The position numbers were made by a program, and so were the translations under genes. Of a stretch of DNA of 64,000 nt, positions 56,647 to 64,000 are shown piece after piece; positions within the stretch are counted from its first letter, which is position 1; each line of letters begins with the position of its first letter. A model generated the notes under the pieces. It was not told the DNA's origin. It made no database searches and saw only the letters and a program-made list of their open reading frames with translations. The stretch comes from Hofstenia miamia. Taxonomy: Eukaryota > Xenacoelomorpha > Acoela. The stretch covers positions 205,535 to 269,534 of the forward strand of contig SCFE01000014.1 of assembly GCA_004352715.1 (NCBI GenBank), in the 5' to 3' direction.

Positions 56647-56929
56647 ATTAATCTCTAAAAATGTCTCTGAAATATATTTATTGTTTTAATTCATAGAATT
56701 TCAGAAACTCAGTAGATTTGCATCTGGAGCGATTTTTAAATGTTGATTGTCAATTGAATTTTAAAGCGTATTTTCTTTTCTGATTAAATTCCAAGCTAGT
56801 AGATTAAATAAAGCCAATCAATGCAAAAGTTCTGCTTTTAAAATTTTGTCACTATTTTCATATTTGCAATTAATTACAAAAAAAGAAAAAATTAGTGTAT
56901 GGCACTTTGAAGTAAATAATATATTTTAG

Positions 56930-57342
56930 AACTTAACACTATATCTAGTGATAGCGGTCTTCACGTTCAGATTATCAGATTAGTGTATTACCTGTCACTT
57001 GTGTTTCTTTTTGTGTCACTGATGATGGGAATTACGCTCCTGATTTATCCTGAAATGCGAAAGAAATCATTAGCATTCGTGATGATGGTGGTCTTAAACA
57101 TGTTGATTTTGGGTTGTCTGACAAGCAGCATGCTTTCGTTCAGCCGAATACTAAGCGATTTCCCATGCAAGAGCTACAGTTACTTAGCCTACATATACTT
57201 TGTTCTTGATATGCTCCTGCTCATCAACTTTGTGCTTAGTCTTGTTAGTGCAGGATACTTTGTTTCTTTAAGACAAGGAATGTATATCTATCGATGGCAC
57301 AATGATGCAAGAATGATCCATATCACGAAAAAAATCCATTAG
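56930..57342 (+). CDS. Orphan exon encoding three membrane spans, possible 7TM-receptor fragment
   Basis: A plausible acceptor (atattttag, ending at 56929) opens a frame LNTISSDSGLHVQIIRL followed by three hydrophobic spans: VYYLSLVFLFVSLMMGITLL, LAFVMMVVLNMLILGCLTSS and YLAYIYFVLDMLLLINFVLS. A short basic loop (PEMRKKS) joins the first two, and a Cys (FPCKSY) sits just before the third. That pattern fits TM1-TM3 of a class B/adhesion-like GPCR, with the Cys at the position of the TM3 disulphide. It ends at a stop after HITKKIH, so the remaining spans are absent: a truncated gene, a missed donor, or an unrelated membrane protein. Confidence 0.4.
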
Positions 57343-58882
57343 TCTCATAATTTTCACAGCGTAATCAATGAAAACAGATTTTATATTAACGGCTTTGTAC
57401 AAATAATTCCGAATAAATTCAAAATACTAATTAGATTTACATTTGGCAGATAATTTCAATCTATATCGGATCTTTTAAGCACTTGTAAATAACAGCGAAA
57501 ACGACACTATACAAAAAATATAAAACAAACGTGACTAGCTGAATAATTCTACATCAATGTCAACTTTGGAAAGCACACAAAATGCAATTAATGGATAATT
57601 TTGAGTAAAGTTAAGTTTAGATGACAACCTTATGATGTTATCATTTGATACAAGTTAAGAAGGAGCTTGTTTTAACAAACATTGTTCAATTGAACAATCT
57701 TTAATAAACCAAATATTTTCTGTTGCCACACTCTTAAATAGCTATTATCCTTAAAAAATGAGGGTTTTGAAATTGAATTATTTTATTTTCAAAATCACAA
57801 ACGGTTTCAATGTTAGTAATAGAAAAAATTTTCTTTTGAATTATGTAGCATAATACATGTATAGGGATATTGTAATTAAATAGAGACAGTGGAGGATGCG
57901 ATAGGTGAGTTGTCCGGGCCCCTAAAATTTTTAAAATTTCATTTAAATGATGCAAAAATTATAAATTCAAAATTTCTTAGTAACCAACTATGCAGTCAGC
58001 ATTTTATTTTACTTTGTCCTCACCGTACTAAAAATATGTCGGTATCCAAACAGAAATTAATACATCAGTTAGAAAAATCAGTTAACGATTGCAGTACACT
58101 TCAATACAAATAATGTGAAATTGCTTTAGACCTATATCCATATGTTATGATAACTTCTACAATTTGACTAAAGACAACATTGTTCAATTTCAACTGAGTC
58201 ATCAGTTGCCTTTTGGCATTTTCAGAATTACATAATAACAATAGACAATAAAATGAGACATAAGCCCCGACGCATCCAAAATACGCTGATCACGTCATAT
58301 AATAACTTAAGAAAATGTGAAGGGAAATTTTCATTTTATCAAGAAGAAACTTTAGGATGATACAATGAAGATATGTACCCCACTAAGTTCTTAAGCTTTA
58401 AGTACAAGCACAAGCATTGCAAAGCCCGGAAGTAACACTGGCAGATAAGACACATCTCTTCATCCTATCAAAAGCCACAAAGCACCTGCAATGTGATATC
58501 AAAGCTTTAATTGAAATGAGTACGATTTGGCAAGGAAATATATTTTTCAAAATTATAGGCAAAGTGTTCATTATATCTTAAAGCAATTTTATTGAATATT
58601 ATTTATTATATTTACTCTTAATTTAGTAAAAAGGATAAAACAAGGATTTTTTAGTGATAGCAAAGACAAAGTTTATCAATAAGTAATTTAGGTGATATGA
58701 ATATAGTTTGAATAATATTTTGTGTACTTAAGACATAATGTTCTACTTAGTACCAAAGAATATTAATAGGAGTCAAAGTTAAAAACTACAAGCTACATAT
58801 AATCGCAAAATAATAATAATAATTATTATTATAAGATCTAGGAATTACAATCTTAATATCATAAAATTTGTATATATTTTAG

Positions 58883-58935
58883 TTATTTTGTACTGACGAT
58901 GAGTGGAGACACTCGAAACATGTTTACATAAAATA
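58883..58935 (+). ncRNA. Hammerhead-ribozyme-like motif (copy 4), PLE tail
   Basis: CTGACGA at 58893-58899, extra T, a perfect 5-bp stem GAGTG/CACTC with GAGA loop (58901-58914), and GAAA at 58915-58918. C-AU-G forms a minimal helix III, with predicted cleavage after UU at 58924. ATTTTGTA (58885-58892) can pair with TACATAAAAT (58925-58934) as helix I. This is the best-formed copy. Little recognisable PLE coding sequence lies upstream, so it is a short 3' remnant. Confidence 0.75.
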
Positions 58936-58977
58936 TTTATGGATTTTTAAAATGAATAGTTTAAGCACACTTTGTAC

Positions 58978-58979
<2 letters not shown>

Positions 58980-59012
<33 letters not shown>
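58980..59012. repeat. (AT)n microsatellite
   Basis: About 16 TA units. Confidence 0.95.
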
Positions 59013-59015
<3 letters not shown>

Positions 59016-59074
59016 TGCTTAAAGTCTAATTTTATACTCGCCAGCATCGAGCGAACACCAATAATTTTAAGATC

Positions 59075-60074
59075 NNNNNNNNNNNNNNNNNNNNNNNNNN
59101 NNNNNNNNNNNNNNNNNNNNNNNNNNNNNNNNNNNNNNNNNNNNNNNNNNNNNNNNNNNNNNNNNNNNNNNNNNNNNNNNNNNNNNNNNNNNNNNNNNNN
59201 NNNNNNNNNNNNNNNNNNNNNNNNNNNNNNNNNNNNNNNNNNNNNNNNNNNNNNNNNNNNNNNNNNNNNNNNNNNNNNNNNNNNNNNNNNNNNNNNNNNN
59301 NNNNNNNNNNNNNNNNNNNNNNNNNNNNNNNNNNNNNNNNNNNNNNNNNNNNNNNNNNNNNNNNNNNNNNNNNNNNNNNNNNNNNNNNNNNNNNNNNNNN
59401 NNNNNNNNNNNNNNNNNNNNNNNNNNNNNNNNNNNNNNNNNNNNNNNNNNNNNNNNNNNNNNNNNNNNNNNNNNNNNNNNNNNNNNNNNNNNNNNNNNNN
59501 NNNNNNNNNNNNNNNNNNNNNNNNNNNNNNNNNNNNNNNNNNNNNNNNNNNNNNNNNNNNNNNNNNNNNNNNNNNNNNNNNNNNNNNNNNNNNNNNNNNN
59601 NNNNNNNNNNNNNNNNNNNNNNNNNNNNNNNNNNNNNNNNNNNNNNNNNNNNNNNNNNNNNNNNNNNNNNNNNNNNNNNNNNNNNNNNNNNNNNNNNNNN
59701 NNNNNNNNNNNNNNNNNNNNNNNNNNNNNNNNNNNNNNNNNNNNNNNNNNNNNNNNNNNNNNNNNNNNNNNNNNNNNNNNNNNNNNNNNNNNNNNNNNNN
59801 NNNNNNNNNNNNNNNNNNNNNNNNNNNNNNNNNNNNNNNNNNNNNNNNNNNNNNNNNNNNNNNNNNNNNNNNNNNNNNNNNNNNNNNNNNNNNNNNNNNN
59901 NNNNNNNNNNNNNNNNNNNNNNNNNNNNNNNNNNNNNNNNNNNNNNNNNNNNNNNNNNNNNNNNNNNNNNNNNNNNNNNNNNNNNNNNNNNNNNNNNNNN
60001 NNNNNNNNNNNNNNNNNNNNNNNNNNNNNNNNNNNNNNNNNNNNNNNNNNNNNNNNNNNNNNNNNNNNNNNNNN
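59075..60074. other. Assembly gap, exactly 1000 N
   Basis: Fixed-size N run, AT-repeat edge on the right and AT repeat close by on the left. Confidence 0.97.
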
Positions 60075-60640
60075 ATATATTTATGTACAATATAAATGTG
60101 TGTGCTATACAATATTTTCGAATGAGTGTGTGTTATTGTCGTTAGGAATGCGTTTTTTATTTTAGTTTCACGGTCTAAATTATTCCATATTTTAGAATGC
60201 TTGTCTAAGCATAAAATTTTTTGAGGACGTTCATTTAATTTAATATATTTTTTTCTCAAATGATTAAACTTTATGTAGAATCAACATTACAAAATATATT
60301 ATTAAAAAATCCCCACATTTACAATTTTTTTCAAAAGAACGAAATTAAATACCTATAAATTTTTCTTACAATAAGAACCTAAATTAAATAACCGTTACAA
60401 TGATTTACAAAAAAATATAAAATATATATTAAAAGGTAAGTGTATTTGAATTCCTATTTTATGGATAGTATATGCATTTGAATTTGTTTGTAAGGAGAAA
60501 ATATTTTGTATTTTAATTGATTGTTGGATGCATTGTAATTTTTTGGGGGGAATGTAGAGTTTTAAGAAAGCAATTGAAAGTTTTAGACACAACAATATGA
60601 TATTATATCTTAATATTTTAAGGGAAATTAATAATATTGA
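60075..60640 (-). pseudogene. Degenerate second copy of the 2A-LINE C-terminus
   Basis: Minus strand YIKLNERPQKILCLDKHSKI and WNNLDRETKIKNAF parallel YIKLNERSQKFFSLDKNYNG and KLWNNLDYETRIEKNY of the copy at 61023-61436. DNA to the right stays similar (gtagagttttaagaaagcaa versus ttagagtttttatacaccaa). Broken frame. Confidence 0.75.
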
Positions 60641-60684
60641 AATTGTGATAAGCAGACAGCCTTTTGTTAATTATTAATGATATG

Positions 60685-60775
60685 CTAGGGTTGGGCCCGT
60701 ACAGGTCACAGACGAAGTTGTACGGGCACGGGCTTCTATAGTACGGGCATGGGCCGGGCATACGTGCTCTGAAAT
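60685..60775. repeat. GC-rich GTACGGGC repeat patch
   Basis: Three or four copies of (gt)acgggc(a/c)(c/t)ggg(c) within 90 bases of otherwise AT-rich DNA, starting ctagggttgggcccgtac. It resembles hAT-type non-autonomous ends known from other animals, but no inverted partner was found. Confidence 0.3.
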
Positions 60776-61022
60776 TTTTTGTTCGAAGATATTATCTCTT
60801 AAAACGATTTGTTTGAAGTAGATTTGCTCAATTGATGGATACGTATTTTGTATCTATCTATTTTAATAATAATAATAATAATAATTTTATTGCGCATTAT
60901 ATGTATACAATATCTACAAACTAACACATGACAAAAGAAAATAAACATGAACAAATTACTACAAATTAATATGTACAATATATAATAATAGTCAATGTTT
61001 GAGTGGATGTTTGTGTAGGTGC

Positions 61023-61436
61023 TCAATGTTGAATGTATGTTTCAAATGCATGAAGTGTATTACCGTCCCCTAATGTATACTGTTTTATTAGAAGAAATTG
61101 TTTCAATTTTTTTCTAAACTTTTTATAGTTTTTTTCTATTCGCGTTTCATAATCTAAATTATTCCACAATTTAATTGATATGTGATGGAAGCCATTATAA
61201 TTTTTATCTAAACTAAAAAATTTTTGCGATCGCTCATTTAATTTAATATAGTCATTAAGGAAAAGGAGAGATGTTTGTAGAGATTTGAATTTAAATAAGA
61301 TAGATAGCATATGCATATGAATTTGATAGAACGGAGATAATATTTTATATTTATTACGATATACTGATGCTTCGTCATGCTTTTGTGCAAAGTTTAGAGT
61401 TTTTATACACCAATTAAATGTCTTTGATAGAAGCAT
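61023..61436 (-). CDS. LINE ORF2 C-terminus (partial)
   Basis: 137 codons open from the gap side: FNWCIKTLNFAQKHDEAS, ...YIKLNERSQKFFSLDKNYNG, FHHISIKLWNNLDYETRIEK, ending ETYIQH. The 'SIKLWNNL' motif is the usual C-terminal W-N-x-L of CR1/L2-type ORF2. No break is visible in this piece. Confidence 0.8.
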   Translation of the reverse strand: MLLSKTFNWCIKTLNFAQKHDEASVYRNKYKILSPFYQIHMHMLSILFKFKSLQTSLLFLNDYIKLNERSQKFFSLDKNYNGFHHISIKLWNNLDYETRIEKNYKKFRKKLKQFLLIKQYTLGDGNTLHAFETYIQH

Positions 61437-61490
61437 ACGATGTTTCGAATTTAGGTTAGTTAAAAGAAAAGAACAGTATTGAAAATGAGA

Positions 61491-62321
61491 NNNNNNNNNN
61501 NNNNNNNNNNNNNNNNNNNNNNNNNNNNNNNNNNNNNNNNNNNNNNNNNNNNNNNNNNNNNNNNNNNNNNNNNNNNNNNNNNNNNNNNNNNNNNNNNNNN
61601 NNNNNNNNNNNNNNNNNNNNNNNNNNNNNNNNNNNNNNNNNNNNNNNNNNNNNNNNNNNNNNNNNNNNNNNNNNNNNNNNNNNNNNNNNNNNNNNNNNNN
61701 NNNNNNNNNNNNNNNNNNNNNNNNNNNNNNNNNNNNNNNNNNNNNNNNNNNNNNNNNNNNNNNNNNNNNNNNNNNNNNNNNNNNNNNNNNNNNNNNNNNN
61801 NNNNNNNNNNNNNNNNNNNNNNNNNNNNNNNNNNNNNNNNNNNNNNNNNNNNNNNNNNNNNNNNNNNNNNNNNNNNNNNNNNNNNNNNNNNNNNNNNNNN
61901 NNNNNNNNNNNNNNNNNNNNNNNNNNNNNNNNNNNNNNNNNNNNNNNNNNNNNNNNNNNNNNNNNNNNNNNNNNNNNNNNNNNNNNNNNNNNNNNNNNNN
62001 NNNNNNNNNNNNNNNNNNNNNNNNNNNNNNNNNNNNNNNNNNNNNNNNNNNNNNNNNNNNNNNNNNNNNNNNNNNNNNNNNNNNNNNNNNNNNNNNNNNN
62101 NNNNNNNNNNNNNNNNNNNNNNNNNNNNNNNNNNNNNNNNNNNNNNNNNNNNNNNNNNNNNNNNNNNNNNNNNNNNNNNNNNNNNNNNNNNNNNNNNNNN
62201 NNNNNNNNNNNNNNNNNNNNNNNNNNNNNNNNNNNNNNNNNNNNNNNNNNNNNNNNNNNNNNNNNNNNNNNNNNNNNNNNNNNNNNNNNNNNNNNNNNNN
62301 NNNNNNNNNNNNNNNNNNNNN
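61491..62321. other. Assembly gap, 831 N
   Basis: Unlike the other three long gaps the size is not round, so it was probably estimated from paired or long reads. It interrupts the LINE ORF2. Confidence 0.97.
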
Positions 62322-62758
62322 TTTAAGAAATCGTTTCTGTTTGCATTAAGACTTCTAGCGTTAATATATATATATTTGAAGTTATCAGAATAGTTTTTTA
62401 ATTTGGGTTCAATTTCTGTTTCACTTAGCATAGGACCTGGATTTGTTTCTATGTCACCAGAAAGGATTAATTTTAAAAGAAAAAAATACCTAGAAAGTTG
62501 TTTATAAATCAATGTACTTAATTTGGTAGTACACATGTAGTAATCAAGATGTGAGTGTTTTCTGTGTTGTGTTTGAGTGTGAGCATGTATATAATATATA
62601 GTTACATTTCGAAAAGCAAAATATATAACTAAATAATGAATATAAAAATTTACCAGTTTGATTGATTTAGGCATTTTGAGGATAGATGGGTGAGGTCGGA
62701 AGGAGACATCAACGCGTTGAGGAGCTTGTGACTTTTGCATAAGAGATATAAGGAGCAC
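62322..62758 (-). CDS. LINE ORF2 N-terminus with 2A-like peptide and AP-endonuclease start (partial)
   Basis: The frame from 62758 runs into the gap. After about 90 residues it reads FFLLKLILSGDIETNPGP (2A motif at 62458-62432), then about 25 residues later FKYIYINARSLNANRNDF, the opening NARSL motif of APE-type endonucleases. The ORF overlaps the end of ORF1 by about 50 bases in another frame. Family knowledge: D-x-E-x-N-P-G-P peptides in non-LTR elements make ribosomes skip one peptide bond, releasing the upstream peptide; a hydrophobic run before the motif, as here, is typical. Confidence 0.85.
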
Positions 62759-63410
62759 GGAATGATGAGAGAGTGATTTGACATGGACTAAGATGATTCT
62801 TTAAGATATGAGTCATTAGCTTGATTCCATTTCGAGAAAGATGTATCCCATCAATGGCTAAGAGGCTACTGTTGACAGTTCTTTGTGACGATAAGAATTT
62901 TTTGAAGACAGGGATGACGTTGAAGTTGCTTGAAGACATGCGCGATAGGACTTCGTTGAATTCAGCAATGATGTGATTTCGTTGTAATAGTGAATGTTTG
63001 CAGACAGGAGTGATTTCCAAGAAGTAGATGAAGCGTGGTGAGAATTTGAGACGAATCAGTTCAACTAGATGATTGATATTGGATTTGAAGTTTTGAACAT
63101 CTGTGGAATGTATGGCATCAATTAGACCAGTATTGAGGATAACAGAATTGACGTGAACTTTCGGATATTGTGAGATCTTTTCAGCAACGTTTTGAAATTG
63201 TACATCAGTATTATCTATTCTTGCAAAAATTCAATCAAGATTTTCAACTTTAGTGAGCACATTTTCTTAAAAATTGAGTTGGGCATGATTCAAGCCTGCA
63301 AGAATTAGGCCTACGTTTTTGTTTGGAATAACTAATAAATAAGAAAGTAAGAACTTTTTAAAGATCATCCTACCACAAAAAATGGAAATTTTTCCTATTG
63401 AGATTAGGAT
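62709..63410 (-). pseudogene. LINE ORF1 with SGNH-type esterase
   Basis: Minus strand from about 63260: FARIDNTDVQFQNVAEKISQ, YPKVHVNSVILNTGLIDAIH, and then the open frame 63020-62709 with MEITPVCKHSLLQRNHIIAE and AIDGIHLSRNGIKLMTHILK. The D-G-I-H-L-S-x-x-G block is the catalytic Asp/His (block V) of SGNH hydrolases found in CR1 ORF1 proteins; VILNTGLIDA fits the block III strand, with Leu/Ile where Gly-Thr-Asn-Asp is usual. Stops near 63230-63270 break the N-terminal part. Confidence 0.7.
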
Positions 63411-63766
63411 CAGTTAACAGAACAACAGTCTGTGTTCGAAATCATTCTCATCTACTGAACCACGGAGTAGATATGTGTGTTAGACAATCTTAGTAATGGT
63501 TGAATAGGGGTAGGGAAAAATAATTCAGTTTTAGTAATTGTTAACAAACATTCATAGTATACTGGTTACGTTTGCTATGTTGAAATGTAATTATAAAAAT
63601 GACATAAGAAAGTAGATATATGAAATAGTAAACCTTAAATTGAATAGTTGAATTTCGTTAATATCAATCTTTCTGTTTTGGGTAGCATGTCAAAAAGTGT
63701 ATACTATTTAATTTCCCTGATGCTTTTTCCATTGTTGTAGTGAAAATCTTCAGAATAATGAATATA

Positions 63767-64000
63767 CCGGGTGTTCCAAAAGTTTTAGTACAAAGAATAA
63801 ATCGAAATTTTCATTCCATTGTGTCTAAAGGTCACCCAGCGTTGCGGATTCTAATCGATATCAGTTGCTTCTCGAACCAGGTGCCTGAATTCATTCAATT
63901 TCAAATGTATTCTATTGAAGAACAAGTTAACTCCTGTGCTTGGGCTATTGCTTTTGAAAACTTAGCTGAAAGTCAGAGAAGATTCACAGAAAAATATAAT
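63767..64000 (+). mobile_element. Start of a mariner-superfamily element (cut by window end)
   Basis: After TA (63765-63766) comes CCGGGTGTTCCAAAAGTTTT, a typical mariner-superfamily terminal repeat. At 63905 an ATG opens MYSIEEQVNSCAWAIAFENL and AESQRRFTEKYN, the first helix-turn-helix of a mariner-type transposase (compare 'EE(R)..(I/L)V..Y......(VA)TQR.FR..F'), still open at 64000. The second TIR and catalytic core lie outside the window. Confidence 0.7.

Larger units (their letters stand above)
60865..63450 (-). mobile_element. CR1-like LINE with ORF1 esterase, 2A-like peptide and ORF2 (gap inside)
   Basis: On the minus strand, in order: ORF1 esterase (about 63410-62709), overlapping ORF2 start with a 2A-like motif and the beginning of the AP endonuclease (62758-62322), an 831-N gap, RT C-terminus (61436-61023), and a 3' UTR ending GCAATAAAA plus (TTA)n at 60868-60886. 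A full ORF2 would need more than the 831 N allow, so the gap is under-sized or the copy is internally deleted. Confidence 0.85.

Overview
The window looks like an AT-rich invertebrate animal genome: intron-containing genes with GT-AG splice sites, (AT)n microsatellites, and a dense population of mostly decayed mobile elements. Taxon cannot be fixed from the sequence alone. The animal assignment rests on a seven-exon homologue of RGP1, on CR1/Jockey-like LINEs (one with a 2A-like peptide), and on Penelope-like elements (PLEs), mariner/Tc1, piggyBac and hAT copies.

Layout. 0-1.8 kb: 3' part of a PLE, ended by a hammerhead-ribozyme-like motif, lies directly against the last two exons of RGP1 (+). 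3-8.1 kb: LINE and PLE remnants. 8.2-12.2 kb: a decayed tyrosine-recombinase (YR) element with short-repeat arrays at both ends, invaded by two side-by-side mariner elements. 12.5-18.1 kb: the rest of RGP1, with exon 5 on + and exons 4 to 1 on -, interrupted by a 1000-N gap and by piggyBac relics. 18.5-20.2 kb: two LINE pieces. 22-24 kb: two copies of a tRNA-like SINE and a PLE tail. 24.16-26.3 kb: a second, better preserved YR element with terminal repeat arrays. 27.4-28.1 kb: exons of a DUF4806-type protein cut by a gap. 28.3-33.9 kb: no recognisable gene. 34-37 kb: an inverted-repeat PLE, a third SINE copy and foldback elements. 38.6-40 kb: two transposase relics. 41.7-43.3 kb: a Tc1-like element with IR/DR ends. 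44.1-47.2 kb: an intact intronless BT1/FBT-family transporter and a tandem 3' partial copy. 48.3-53.3 kb: LINE and hAT relics. 56.9-57.3 kb: an orphan exon with three membrane spans. 58.9-63.5 kb: PLE tail, gaps, and a CR1-like LINE with an ORF1 esterase and a 2A motif. 63.77 kb to the end: start of another mariner-like element.

Main results. (1) The seven RGP1 exons join in perfect phase into a 376-residue protein, but their order and strand are scrambled, so either the assembly or the chromosome is rearranged. (2) Two elements couple a zinc-finger plus YR protein to arrays of 13-16 bp repeats at both ends, each lying in AT microsatellites; this is the best candidate for an undescribed transposon family. 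(3) Four PLE tails keep a hammerhead-like core with compensatory stem changes and a shared extra U. (4) The BT1-like transporter is a candidate horizontal acquisition. Everything here is read by eye; no searches were run.
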